Assembly (NCBI GenBank): GCA_944323695.1
Contig: CALUTI010000006.1
Location: 62,001-126,000, forward strand
Direction: 5' to 3'
DNA length: 64,000 bases
Origin: Candidatus Gastranaerophilales bacterium
GTDB lineage: Bacteria; Cyanobacteriota; Vampirovibrionia; Gastranaerophilales; Gastranaerophilaceae
Part shown: piece by piece, positions 53,148 through 61,745 of the stretch
How positions within the stretch are numbered: the first letter of the stretch is position 1
Layout of the letters: each line of letters begins with the position of its first letter
Made by a program: the position numbers and the translations under genes
Notes under the pieces: model-generated
What the model saw: the letters and a program-made list of their open reading frames with translations, nothing else
The model's database searches: none
Told to the model about the DNA's origin: nothing

Positions 53148-53488
53148 TATTGCTGAGGGGTATTAGGACTTTTATAGTCAATTCCCATTTCTTTAAGTGT
53201 TTTGATAAAATTCTGAGCGCAGATTTTTTGAGCCTCAGGCGGTACAATACGCAAAATTTCTACTGTTTTTGAAATTACAGGATCTTTATCATACCAGCGA
53301 TTGTTAGCATTTACGGGTTTTACCATAGCGTAAAACTTATCTACTGTTTCTTTTGAAACTTTTTCTTCAATCTTTTGCAGAAAAATTTCAGCCTGAGCAT
53401 GCAATTCAGTTTGGTAATTCCGCAAAAGCTCAATTACTTCCAAAAGTAACGGATCGTGATCATACCAACGTTTATATGTAGGACTCAT
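53147..53488 (-). CDS. Small protein with two RWYD repeats
   Basis: 113 residues from ATG 53488; a GGAGGAAAT site lies just before it inside the murA end. The protein is an internal duplication: YKRWYDHDPLLLEVIELLR and NNRWYDKDPVISKTVEILR, each followed by a helix with A-x-x-F-(L/I)-(Q/K)-x-(I/L). No membrane segment. Not a family I recognise. It is tightly placed between murA (17-nt overlap) and mfd (1-nt overlap), so all are co-expressed. Confidence 0.7.
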   Translation of the reverse strand: MSPTYKRWYDHDPLLLEVIELLRNYQTELHAQAEIFLQKIEEKVSKETVDKFYAMVKPVNANNRWYDKDPVISKTVEILRIVPPEAQKICAQNFIKTLKEMGIDYKSPNTPQQ

Positions 53489-54794
53489 TTCGTATTTCCT
53501 CCGTAAGCTCAACAGGAGATACTATCTCATCTTTTCTCTCTATTTTGCCTCCTAACAATCTTATCTTATTTTCAAAATTTTCGTATCCTCTATCTATATG
53601 ATGTAGTTTTTCAATAACAGAATTTCCCTCAGCCATTAACGCAGCAACAACAAGAGCTGCTCCGGCCCTTAAATCACTTGCAGTAAGTGTTGCACCTGTA
53701 AGTTTTTTAACACCCTTTATAATCGCATGGTTTCTGTCCTGATGAATATCCGCACCCATACGTCTTAATTCCGGAACCTGCATAAATCTGTTTTCGTATA
53801 AGCTTTCCGTAATAATTCCTACGCCGTTTGCGGTTGTTAAAAGTGTCATTGCCATAGACTGCAAATCAGTCGGAAAACCCGGATAAGGCTGGGTTACAAA
53901 GTTGATGGAATTCAATCTGTTTTTATTTGAAACTTCAATTGATGTAGGATCAACAAGTTTAATATTTGCACCCATTTTCAACAATTTATCGGTAAAGAAA
54001 GACAAATGAGCCGGATAAATATTTCTTATAACGGCTTTGCCTTTTGTTCCGACAATTGCAGCCATAAAAGTTCCTGCCTCAATCCTGTCCGGAATTGTTG
54101 TATATTCAATCGGATGCATATCCTCTTGTTTAACACCGTTAATAACAATTTCGGATGTGCCGGCACCTATAATATCCGCACCCATAGCATTTAAAAAGTT
54201 TGCCAAATCCACAATTTCCGGTTCCTGGGCTGCATTTTGAATTCTTGTAGAACCTTCCGCAAAAACACCTGCCAGCATAAGATTTTCCGTTGCGCCCACA
54301 GATGGTAAATCCAAACAGATTTCAGCCCCGACAAGTCTGCTTGCTTTTGCATGAACATAACCGTTTTCGATTTTTAATTTTGCACCGAGCGCCTCAAGCC
54401 CTTTGATGTGGAAATCAACACGTCTTTCACCAATTGCGCATCCTCCGGGGAGTGCAACAATCGCTTCTTTACAACGTGACACAAGTGCACCCAAAACATT
54501 AAATGATGCACGCATTTTGCTTACCAATTCATACTTAGCCGTGATATTTGTAATTTCCGTTGCATCAATTGTCAAAGATTTTTCCTGCTTGTCATAAGAA
54601 GTTTTGACTCCTAAACTGTTGATAACCTGAAGCATAATTTCAACATCAGTCAATTCAGGAACATTATAAATTTTTGATTCACCTTTTGCCAAAAGTGCAG
54701 CAGCCATAAGTTTTAACACGGAATTTTTCGCGCCACCTATGGAAACCTCACCCTTTAAAGGAGTTCCGCCCTTTATATAAAATTTCTCAACCAA
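53472..54794 (-). CDS. murA: UDP-N-acetylglucosamine 1-carboxyvinyltransferase
   Basis: First committed step of peptidoglycan synthesis: enolpyruvyl transfer from PEP to UDP-GlcNAc. The 440 residues match MurA. LKGEVSIGGAKNSVLKLMAA holds the substrate Lys/Asn. The catalytic Cys (about 119) is in LPGGCAIGERRVD, so the enzyme is of the fosfomycin-sensitive type. Later motifs are GFPTDLQ and DLRAGAALVVA. The start is TTG 54794 behind GAGGAAAG; no ATG is near. It heads the cluster running through mfd. Confidence 0.95.
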   Translation of the reverse strand: MVEKFYIKGGTPLKGEVSIGGAKNSVLKLMAAALLAKGESKIYNVPELTDVEIMLQVINSLGVKTSYDKQEKSLTIDATEITNITAKYELVSKMRASFNVLGALVSRCKEAIVALPGGCAIGERRVDFHIKGLEALGAKLKIENGYVHAKASRLVGAEICLDLPSVGATENLMLAGVFAEGSTRIQNAAQEPEIVDLANFLNAMGADIIGAGTSEIVINGVKQEDMHPIEYTTIPDRIEAGTFMAAIVGTKGKAVIRNIYPAHLSFFTDKLLKMGANIKLVDPTSIEVSNKNRLNSINFVTQPYPGFPTDLQSMAMTLLTTANGVGIITESLYENRFMQVPELRRMGADIHQDRNHAIIKGVKKLTGATLTASDLRAGAALVVAALMAEGNSVIEKLHHIDRGYENFENKIRLLGGKIERKDEIVSPVELTEEIRNESYI

Positions 54795-54908
54795 TTTACT
54801 TTCCTCAAAGTCTGTTATTATCTAATAAAATAATAATACAACGACAATATTATGGTGTAAATATTTTAAAATATGTAAACAATAATTATTTAACTAAGGA
54901 AATTAACT

Positions 54909-55703
54909 TTATTTTTCATTCAAATATTTATAACTACAGCCGGCACCTGGCGCTTGAAATAAATAATTTATATCACCGTTTTCATTTGCAGATGCACCTA
55001 TACTGGCATCACATCCCTGATAACCATCTTTTTCTGTTCTCGTTCCTTCTGCTCCATATGGTCTAAAATATAAACTTTCTATATATTGATCATTTGCATA
55101 AGTCTGCCAAGAAGTATTTGTAAGACTTATAGCATATACATCTTTACCTATAATATTCGGTCCGCCGTTAAAGTTATTCACATCGACAACTATTGTCAAT
55201 CCACTATGTACACCACCAAAATATATCGCAGCACCATTCTTTAATAATGCAGCCTTTTGCCCAAAATCATAAGCATTCAACTTGCCGCCACTTAAGGTTT
55301 TATATCTTGAATAAAAATTTGCGATCCCTGACCACCTGTATTTTACCGGCCAATTTGGTACATCCGCATAAACATCATAATTATCGCATTTGTTTTCATC
55401 ATAATCCTCATTAGATCCACAAGTATCCATAACATGCAAATGCGACAATATTGCATCTATAAATTGGCTCGAAGGATAATAAGCATTCTGCTTCGACGCA
55501 ATCATTCGCGGATTCTCAGCCACTGTCATTTTGAATGCATTGTTCAATATTGAATAGCATTCCTTCCACTTTGCATGGAAATGTGCCTCCTGTATGTTAC
55601 TTATTAACGTCGGAATCGTCATTGCTGCTACTACTCCGATTATTCCTAACGTTATTAACACCTCTGCTAATGTGAAACCTGCCCTTGATTTATAATTCTT
55701 CAT
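54909..55703 (-). CDS. Prepilin-like protein with leaderless promoter and upstream G9 leader
   Basis: 264 residues from ATG 55703. The short leader KNYKSRAG is followed by FTLAEVLITLGIIGVVAAMT and a globular part with Cys residues. A consensus promoter ends 6 nt before this ATG, so the gene can be made without the upstream leader. Yet the same frame stays open upstream, without a stop, back to a run of nine G at 55799-55807. Beyond it is a leader ATG (55834) with AAGGAG that is out of frame by one base, as in the 5964-6913 gene. A longer form would arise if the tract gained one G. Confidence 0.8.
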   Translation of the reverse strand: MKNYKSRAGFTLAEVLITLGIIGVVAAMTIPTLISNIQEAHFHAKWKECYSILNNAFKMTVAENPRMIASKQNAYYPSSQFIDAILSHLHVMDTCGSNEDYDENKCDNYDVYADVPNWPVKYRWSGIANFYSRYKTLSGGKLNAYDFGQKAALLKNGAAIYFGGVHSGLTIVVDVNNFNGGPNIIGKDVYAISLTNTSWQTYANDQYIESLYFRPYGAEGTRTEKDGYQGCDASIGASANENGDINYLFQAPGAGCSYKYLNEK

Positions 55704-55709
55704 ATTAGA

Positions 55710-55738
55710 ATTATAGATTAAAATACGCCCTTTGTCAA
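55710..55738 (-). promoter_or_regulatory. Consensus sigma-70 promoter of the prepilin-like gene
   Basis: On the minus strand TTGACA (55738-55733), 17-bp spacer, TATAAT (55715-55710): a perfect match at both boxes. The ATG is exactly 6 nt downstream, so the mRNA should be leaderless. Confidence 0.75.
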
Positions 55739-55786
55739 AACTCTCTTTATCCCTTCTTATACCCCCGAAACTAGTGTCTTTTCTAC

Positions 55787-55834
55787 TTAAATGGGATGCC
55801 CCCCCCCGTTCCTCAATTCTTTCATATTTTCCAT
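55787..55834 (-). CDS. Short leader ORF ending past a G9 tract
   Basis: ATG at 55834 with AAGGAG 7 nt upstream begins MENMKELRN, then three Gly from nine G, then HPI and a stop. The matching leader of the other prepilin-like gene (6913-6872) begins MEIMKKS, three Gly, RLS and a stop. Both are probably the true pilin starts cut off by the G tract, or regulatory leader peptides. Confidence 0.45.
   Translation of the reverse strand: MENMKELRNGGGHPI
55799..55807 (-). repeat. Homopolymer tract of nine G in the second prepilin leader
   Basis: Nine C on the plus strand, at the same place as the tract at 6884-6892. Confidence 0.9.
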
Positions 55835-55980
55835 TTGCTCTTCTCCTTCGTTATAAAGGAATTATAGCAATTTTTAACAGTTTGGTCAATAAATGCACAC
55901 ACCAAATATTAAAAAATAATAAATTTAACTTGTTTATTACTTTTGATAATTTATAATATTAATTGATAAGGGGAAAAATT

Positions 55981-56556
55981 ATGAGTCATAAACATAACAA
56001 CAATCCGTTTAAAAAAGACGCAGAACCGGAAGTTAACAAAGCAGAACAGCCGGCTGATGCCGAACAAAAAGATGAAGAAAAAGCTTCCGAAAGTCAGGAA
56101 ACAACCGAAACTAACAAACTTCAGGAAGAATACGATAAATTAAACCAGCAATACATAAGACTTGCTGCTGATTTTGATAATTACAGAAAAAGACAGGAGC
56201 AGGAACGCGAAAGTCTTTTGAAATACGGAGCCGAAAACGCACTTAAAAAGATGACTGAAATTTTGGATAACTTTGAACGCGGTGAAAAAGCGCTTGAAAA
56301 TGTTGAAGACTGCCAAAAGGTCAAAGACAGCTTTAATCTTGTTCATAAACAGGTTCTGGAAACCTTGCACAAACTCGGACTTGAAGAAATCGAAGCCGAA
56401 GGCAAAGAATTTGATCCGAATTTTCATGATGCGGTTATGCAGACTCCGACAAATGAACACCCCGAACATACTATTATAAATGTTCTTCAAAAGGGATATA
56501 AAATGGGCGATAAAGTTCTTCGTCCGTCATTAGTGAATGTAGCAACAGCCGAATAG
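55981..56556 (+). CDS. grpE: Nucleotide exchange factor GrpE
   Basis: Releases ADP from DnaK. About 191 residues from ATG 55981 (AAGGGG site). A charged disordered start is followed by the long coiled coil (about 40-90) with RLAADFDNYRKRQEQE, and the C-terminal beta domain with GKEFDPNFHDAVMQ and VLQKGYKMGDKVLRPSLV. It lies 20 nt before dnaJ. No CIRCE operator is found upstream. Confidence 0.95.
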   Translation: MSHKHNNNPFKKDAEPEVNKAEQPADAEQKDEEKASESQETTETNKLQEEYDKLNQQYIRLAADFDNYRKRQEQERESLLKYGAENALKKMTEILDNFERGEKALENVEDCQKVKDSFNLVHKQVLETLHKLGLEEIEAEGKEFDPNFHDAVMQTPTNEHPEHTIINVLQKGYKMGDKVLRPSLVNVATAE

Positions 56557-56576
56557 TAAAATTGATTTGAGGAAGA

Positions 56577-57707
56577 ATGGCAGATTATTACGAAATACTC
56601 GGAGTATCAAAAGACGCAACTAAAGATGAGATAAAATCAGCTTTCAGAAAAATGGCACGCAAGTACCACCCTGATGTAAACAAAGCACCGGATGCCGAAG
56701 AAAAGTTTAAGGAGCTCGGTAAGGCTTATGAAACATTAATGGATGATAACAAACGTGCAACATATGACCGTTTTGGCGAAGACGGCTTGAAAAATGCCGG
56801 ATTTGACACAGGCGGTCCGTTTGCAGGCGGTTTTGGCGATTTGAACGATATTTTCAACTCATTTTTTGGCGGAATGGGTTTTGGTTTTGGAGGAAGCCAT
56901 CATGATCCTAATGCACCGCAGCGCGGAGATGACTTAAGGCTTGATATAGAAGTCGAATTTGAACAGGCAATTTTCGGCACAAATAAAGAAATTAAATTTG
57001 ACCATCTGGAAACTTGTACTGAATGCGGAGGAACAGGCGCTGCAAAAGGTTCCAAACCCGTAACCTGTAAAACATGCGGCGGCTCCGGTCAGGTTCAAAC
57101 AGTTGCAAGAACACCGTTAGGTGCTTTTACTCAAATCAGCGTATGTCCCGATTGCCACGGAACAGGTCAAAAAATCGAAACACCATGCCCTGTTTGTAAA
57201 GGTCATGGCAGAATAGAAAAAGAAAAGAAAATTGAAATAAAAATTCCTGCCGGCGTTGATAACATGTCTAAAATCCGTGTTTCAAGAGAAGGTGATGCCG
57301 GAATTAACGGCGGTTCGGCAGGTGATTTGTTTGTTGTTTTACATGTCAAACCGTCCGAATACTTCCAGCGCGACGGGCTGAATGTTTATACTATGCTCGA
57401 AATCTCACCTGCTCAAGCTGTTTTGGGTGATGAAGTTACTATAAAAACACTCGACGGTGAACAAAAAATCCAAATTCAGGCAGGAATTCAAAGCGGTAAT
57501 ACAATTAAAATAAAAGGTGCGGGCGTTCCTGTTATTTCAAGACCGTCTCAACGCGGCGACCATATTGTTGTCGTAACCGTAAAAACCCCGACACAACTAT
57601 CGGATGAAGAAAAAAATCTTTATCGCAGATTGTTTGAATTAAATACAAATAAAAAACCCCAGGAATCTTTGATGTCTAAGGTGAAAGGAGTTTTTAACAA
57701 TGCGTAA
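56577..57707 (+). CDS. dnaJ: Chaperone DnaJ (type I Hsp40)
   Basis: Delivers substrates to DnaK and stimulates its ATPase. The 376 residues have the J domain (YYEILGVSKDATKDEIKSAF, HPD in YHPDVNK), a Gly/Phe-rich linker, four CxxCxGxG zinc repeats (CTECGGTG, CKTCGGSG, CPDCHGTG, CPVCKGHG) and both C-terminal beta domains. Start ATG at 56577 follows GAGGAAG. The next gene overlaps by 8 nt. Confidence 0.97.
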   Translation: MADYYEILGVSKDATKDEIKSAFRKMARKYHPDVNKAPDAEEKFKELGKAYETLMDDNKRATYDRFGEDGLKNAGFDTGGPFAGGFGDLNDIFNSFFGGMGFGFGGSHHDPNAPQRGDDLRLDIEVEFEQAIFGTNKEIKFDHLETCTECGGTGAAKGSKPVTCKTCGGSGQVQTVARTPLGAFTQISVCPDCHGTGQKIETPCPVCKGHGRIEKEKKIEIKIPAGVDNMSKIRVSREGDAGINGGSAGDLFVVLHVKPSEYFQRDGLNVYTMLEISPAQAVLGDEVTIKTLDGEQKIQIQAGIQSGNTIKIKGAGVPVISRPSQRGDHIVVVTVKTPTQLSDEEKNLYRRLFELNTNKKPQESLMSKVKGVFNNA

Positions 57708-59130
57708 ATTTATATTATTACTCTTTTTGATATTTATGTCTGCCAATATAAGTTTTGCGGCAAGAATTCCAACTGAGCTGCAGGATTATATAAATACATC
57801 CTTTCCCAAAACCGAATTTCGTTTTGACGGGGTAATAATCCTTCCTGATTCAACACTTTATTTGCCTTTATTTCCGGCAAAACCTATTAATGTAGAAAAA
57901 ATTGAAATTAAATCCACAATTCCGGCAAACAAACCGCTTGTACAAAAGCCGGATGCCGTAATTTTCAACAATAACTATGTTTTATTAAAAGTAATTAACG
58001 AAAAAGACAACAAAAAAACCGTAATCGCGCCGACTGATGTACCGGAGGAAATAAGAAACGGTCTTTTACCGCAAGATATGCTTGTTCCGCGAGGATTAAT
58101 TATCCCCGAAAGCTTAAAAGGTATTATAGGCAATCTTAATGTATCTGTTGCCGAAAATTCAGGCATAAAAGTTCCTGTTCCTCAAGTAAAAAATACAAAT
58201 GTACAAACAACCGTAACTCCGCTGCCTGAGCTTAAAAATAAAACTTTCTACATAGCAACAGGCTACTCCAAAAATATTCAGGTAGTGAATTCTGACAGCA
58301 AAACTCCTGCCTATGCACTTTCACAAAACCATGTTCCAAACTGCATGAAAGGCTATAAAAATCAATTTTTGCTTGTAACCGAATTTGGCAGCACATCACT
58401 AAATGTTATTTCGCTTGCGGATGAAGATGTAATTAAAGAAATACTTTTCACAACAAAGCCCGATGAAATTTTGATTGACGAGGATAAACAAATTGCATAC
58501 GTATCAAGTCCGGAAGATTCAAGTATTTATATTGTGAACCTTGAAACTATGACGCTATCCAAACAAATTAAAATAAACGGCATGTGTGAAAGATTAACGC
58601 TAAGTGATGACGGCACAAAAATTTTCTACGTTGACAAAAAAACAAATGAAATCTGGGCAATTGAACTTGATAACAATTACCTTTTAAAAGATATAGGAAA
58701 ATTTCCCAACGTATCAAAAATTGCCTTCAACAATAACAAATTATACATAACAAGCCGTACAAAAAACCATCTTGCAATAATAGATTACGAAACAAACGGC
58801 CTGATTGCAGAGGTTGAAATTACAGCGAAGCCGGTTGATATGCTTTCGTTTGGTAATAATCTTTTTATTCTCGGCGCCGAAAGCAACGTAATTCAAGTTG
58901 TAGACACCAAAACCGATGAAATAACAGATTCAATATATTTAAACACAAACGGATTTTCAACTAACATAAATCATGTTGAAGGAACAAATTTGGCAATAAT
59001 TTCCGATTCCAGAGCATCAATTTATTGTGTTCTTGATATGACTAAGAAAGAAATAATAAAAATCAGCCCCATAGAAGTGCCGATAAGAGCAATTGTTGTG
59101 ACAGATAAAGTAACCAAGATTAACAAATGA
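57700..59130 (+). CDS. Secreted beta-propeller (YncE/NHL-like) protein
   Basis: 476 residues with a signal peptide (MRKFILLLFLIFMSANISFA). Residues 25-180 are a strand-rich domain with a PVPQ linker. Residues 185-470 contain repeated four-strand blades such as EILIDEDKQIAYVSSPEDSSIYIVNL and ERLTLSDDGTKIFYVDKKT, typical of a seven-bladed propeller of YncE type. It should sit in the periplasm or on the surface as a binding scaffold. It begins inside dnaJ's last codons and runs into the methyltransferase gene (4-nt overlap), so it is co-expressed with the chaperones. Confidence 0.75.
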   Translation: MRKFILLLFLIFMSANISFAARIPTELQDYINTSFPKTEFRFDGVIILPDSTLYLPLFPAKPINVEKIEIKSTIPANKPLVQKPDAVIFNNNYVLLKVINEKDNKKTVIAPTDVPEEIRNGLLPQDMLVPRGLIIPESLKGIIGNLNVSVAENSGIKVPVPQVKNTNVQTTVTPLPELKNKTFYIATGYSKNIQVVNSDSKTPAYALSQNHVPNCMKGYKNQFLLVTEFGSTSLNVISLADEDVIKEILFTTKPDEILIDEDKQIAYVSSPEDSSIYIVNLETMTLSKQIKINGMCERLTLSDDGTKIFYVDKKTNEIWAIELDNNYLLKDIGKFPNVSKIAFNNNKLYITSRTKNHLAIIDYETNGLIAEVEITAKPVDMLSFGNNLFILGAESNVIQVVDTKTDEITDSIYLNTNGFSTNINHVEGTNLAIISDSRASIYCVLDMTKKEIIKISPIEVPIRAIVVTDKVTKINK

Positions 59131-59696
59131 CAAAGTATTTTGATAAAACAACAGAAAATATTTTAGAAGAACTTGAAAAAACACAAAAAAATTTTTGGAA
59201 TATTTCAAGAGTAACCGGAGAATTTCTATACACATTGATAAAATCCGCAAACTGCAAAAATGCTTTAGAAATCGGGACATCAAACGGATATTCCGGAATC
59301 TGGCTGGGGAAAGCACTCAAAGAAACCGGCGGGCATCTGACAACTATTGAATTCTGGGAAAAAAGATTTTCCATTGCGGCTAAAAATTTTAAAGAATGCG
59401 GAATTGATGATGTGATTTCAATTGTGCAAGGCTCTGCATGTGAAGTTTTGAAGGATTTGCCGGAAGATTACAAAATAGATTTTGCCTTTATTGATGCGAA
59501 TAAAAAAGAATATATAGAATATTTTAACCTTATTCATCCTCATTTGAACACAGGCGGATTTATATGCTGTGATAATGTTCTTTCCCACAAAGAAAAAACC
59601 CAAAGCTTTATAGATTCCATAAATAAGCATCCCGATTACGAAAATGTTGTTCTTAATCTTCCGGCAGGTTTGTCGCTCGGAAGAAAAATTCGTTAA
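59127..59696 (+). CDS. Class I O-methyltransferase (COMT/CCoAOMT-like)
   Basis: 189 residues. The SAM site is ALEIGTSNGYSGIWLG (motif I), followed by TIEFWEKRFSIA (acidic residue for the SAM ribose), then the metal-binding region DFAFIDANKKEYIEYF and ICCDNVLSH. These are marks of the small cation-dependent O-methyltransferases of catechol or caffeoyl-CoA type. Substrate unknown. The start overlaps the propeller gene by 4 nt (ATGA). Confidence 0.85.
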   Translation: MTKYFDKTTENILEELEKTQKNFWNISRVTGEFLYTLIKSANCKNALEIGTSNGYSGIWLGKALKETGGHLTTIEFWEKRFSIAAKNFKECGIDDVISIVQGSACEVLKDLPEDYKIDFAFIDANKKEYIEYFNLIHPHLNTGGFICCDNVLSHKEKTQSFIDSINKHPDYENVVLNLPAGLSLGRKIR

Positions 59697-59777
59697 GCTA
59701 ATTTAACATTGCACTTGATTATTTAAATTTTTAATATATTATTAAATTACACAACTAGCTAGAAAAGGAATAAAATT

Positions 59778-59969
59778 ATGTCAAAACAATGTGAAATTTG
59801 CGGTAAAAAACCGATTAAAGCAGCGAAATTAACATTTTCGCATAAACAAATTGTACATACTCAAGAACCTAATTTGCAGTCAGTAAAAGCCGTTGTAAAC
59901 GGTCAGACAAAAAGAATTAAAGTTTGTACATCATGCCTTAGAGCAGGCAAAGTACAAAAAGCCATATAA
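59778..59969 (+). CDS. rpmB: 50S ribosomal protein L28
   Basis: 63 residues with SKQCEICGKKPIKA at the start and VCTSCLRAGKVQKA at the end. It is the zinc-binding (C+) form, with Cys 5, 8, 50 and 53. The ATG follows AAAAGGA, and a terminator follows directly. Confidence 0.95.
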   Translation: MSKQCEICGKKPIKAAKLTFSHKQIVHTQEPNLQSVKAVVNGQTKRIKVCTSCLRAGKVQKAI

Positions 59970-59991
59970 TTTTTGAGTATACAAAAGAATG

Positions 59992-60014
59992 AAAAGCCCT
60001 GTTTATGGGCTTTT
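59992..60014 (+). terminator. Rho-independent terminator after rpmB
   Basis: AAAAGCCC/GGGCTTTT stem with a T7 run. Confidence 0.9.
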
Positions 60015-60137
60015 TTTATTACAAAAAAATAATATTGATATTTAATATTATATTAAGCGATGTAACAAGAAAATACTTAATTATTTGTCTTTTTTATACA
60101 AATTTAATAGAATATAATTGGGGAAAATTTGAGGGAT

Positions 60138-60623
60138 ATGAAAAAAATGGAAGACACAGGAGCTAAAACTTTATCACCGCAGCAAGTGAGAAATATTCTT
60201 AATGCTGATAATAAAGAAATTGTAGATCTTTGCAAGCGTGCATCTATTTTGCCTAAAAAAAATGCAAAAGGTCAAACTTATTTTTCTTATGACGAAGTTA
60301 AACACTTAAGAGAAATTCAGGCTCAAAAAACAATGTCTTATCCTGTTGAAAAACAGACCTCTGCTGTTGCAAGTATCCTTACATCTTTAAGAAATATGGA
60401 AAATACCCTGAGCGACAAGATTGCAAAGGTCATTGACGAAAAACTTGAAGGTATGGATGAAGTTGTTGTAGAGCTTATCCGCTGCAAAACAGATAATGAA
60501 ACTTTAAAACAAAAAATTATTGATTTGAACAAAGAAGTTTATCAATTAAAAAATGATTTGAACAGCTACAAGCACGTAGGTTTGGGCTTATATAAGAAAA
60601 AAGAACGCCACGTATGGGAATAA
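60138..60623 (+). CDS. MerR-like helix-turn-helix protein with coiled coil
   Basis: About 161 residues. The N-terminal part ([30 protein letters not shown] to [14 protein letters not shown]) fits a MerR-type winged helix that binds DNA. The rest is a long amphipathic coiled coil ending in a basic tail. No effector-binding Cys set is seen. The start is uncertain: TTG 60129, ATG 60138 or ATG 60147; a TATAAT at 60115-60120 places the transcript start near 60127, which excludes the TTG. It precedes recA by 13 nt with no terminator, so the two are co-transcribed. Confidence 0.7.
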   Translation: MKKMEDTGAKTLSPQQVRNILNADNKEIVDLCKRASILPKKNAKGQTYFSYDEVKHLREIQAQKTMSYPVEKQTSAVASILTSLRNMENTLSDKIAKVIDEKLEGMDEVVVELIRCKTDNETLKQKIIDLNKEVYQLKNDLNSYKHVGLGLYKKKERHVWE

Positions 60624-60636
60624 AGAGGAATTAATA

Positions 60637-61653
60637 ATGGCCGTAAAAGAAGAATTAACAACAAATACAGAAGAAAGAAATAAAGCATTAAAACTAGCCA
60701 TAGAAAAAATTGAAAAGGATTTTGGTAAAGGCTCAATAATGAAGCTTGGCGATAAAGCTACAGTAAATGTTGATGCAATTCCGACAGGAGCTTTGGCACT
60801 TGACGTTGCGCTCGGTATCGGAGGGATTCCGCGCGGACGTATCATAGAAATCTATGGTCCTGAAAGTTCAGGTAAAACAACTTTAGCTCAACATATTGTT
60901 GCAGAATGCCAAAAACGCGGCGGTATAGCAGCATTTGTTGATGCCGAACACGCGCTTGACCCTGAATATGCTAAAAATTTGGGCGTACAAATTGATGATT
61001 TATTAATTTCTCAGCCTGATACAGGTGAACAAGCACTTGATATCACGGAAGAACTCGTAAGATCAGGTGCAGTTGATGTTGTTGTAGTGGATTCAGTTGC
61101 AGCCCTTGTTCCGAAAGCTGAAATTGAAGGTTCTATGGAAGATCAGCAGATGGGCTTGCAGGCTCGTTTGATGTCAAAAGCCTTGAGAAAACTAACAGGT
61201 GTAATCGGAAAAACAAATACTACCGTAATCTTCATAAACCAATTACGTATGAAAATCGGTGTTATGTACGGCAATCCGGAAACAACAACCGGTGGTAATG
61301 CGCTGAAATATTATGCAAGTGTACGTATGGAAATTAAACGTGTTGAAGGTTTGAAGGGTGAAGACGGTGACGTTGGAAACCATGTCAGAGTAAGAGTTTT
61401 GAAAAATAAAGTTGCACCGCCATTTAGAACAGCTGAATTTGATATTATATTCGGCAAAGGTATATGCAAAATCGGTAATATTCTTGATGTGGCTGTCAAC
61501 CTTGATATTGTTAAAAAAGCAGGTGCATGGTTCAGCTTTAATGATGAAAAATTAGGTCAGGGCAGAGATAAAGCGAAAGAATTTCTTGCAGCAAATCCTG
61601 ATATCTTAGCTGAAGTTGAAAAATTAGTCAGAGAAAAACTTGCACAGCAATAA
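60637..61653 (+). CDS. recA: Recombinase RecA
   Basis: Forms filaments on single-stranded DNA, drives strand exchange and triggers LexA cleavage. The 338 residues carry [12 protein letters not shown] (Walker A), [12 protein letters not shown] (Walker B), the [17 protein letters not shown] loop, [30 protein letters not shown], and a short basic C-terminus. Ribosome site AGAGGAA. No LexA-box palindrome is visible upstream. Its transcript includes the MerR-like gene. Confidence 0.97.
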   Translation: MAVKEELTTNTEERNKALKLAIEKIEKDFGKGSIMKLGDKATVNVDAIPTGALALDVALGIGGIPRGRIIEIYGPESSGKTTLAQHIVAECQKRGGIAAFVDAEHALDPEYAKNLGVQIDDLLISQPDTGEQALDITEELVRSGAVDVVVVDSVAALVPKAEIEGSMEDQQMGLQARLMSKALRKLTGVIGKTNTTVIFINQLRMKIGVMYGNPETTTGGNALKYYASVRMEIKRVEGLKGEDGDVGNHVRVRVLKNKVAPPFRTAEFDIIFGKGICKIGNILDVAVNLDIVKKAGAWFSFNDEKLGQGRDKAKEFLAANPDILAEVEKLVREKLAQQ

Positions 61654-61654
61654 T

Positions 61655-61700
61655 TTACATTGTAAACAAATGTAAAGGCTAATTTTAATAATTAGCAAGT
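61655..61700 (+). terminator. Possible weak terminator after recA
   Basis: Two AT-rich hairpins in tandem, TTACATT/AATGTAA and GCTAATT/AATTAGC, the second followed by a T-rich stretch. Stems are weak. Confidence 0.35.
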
Positions 61701-61745
61701 ATTTTTGTGTTTGTTTTTAGTATAATCTAATAGGAGGCATCTGAT

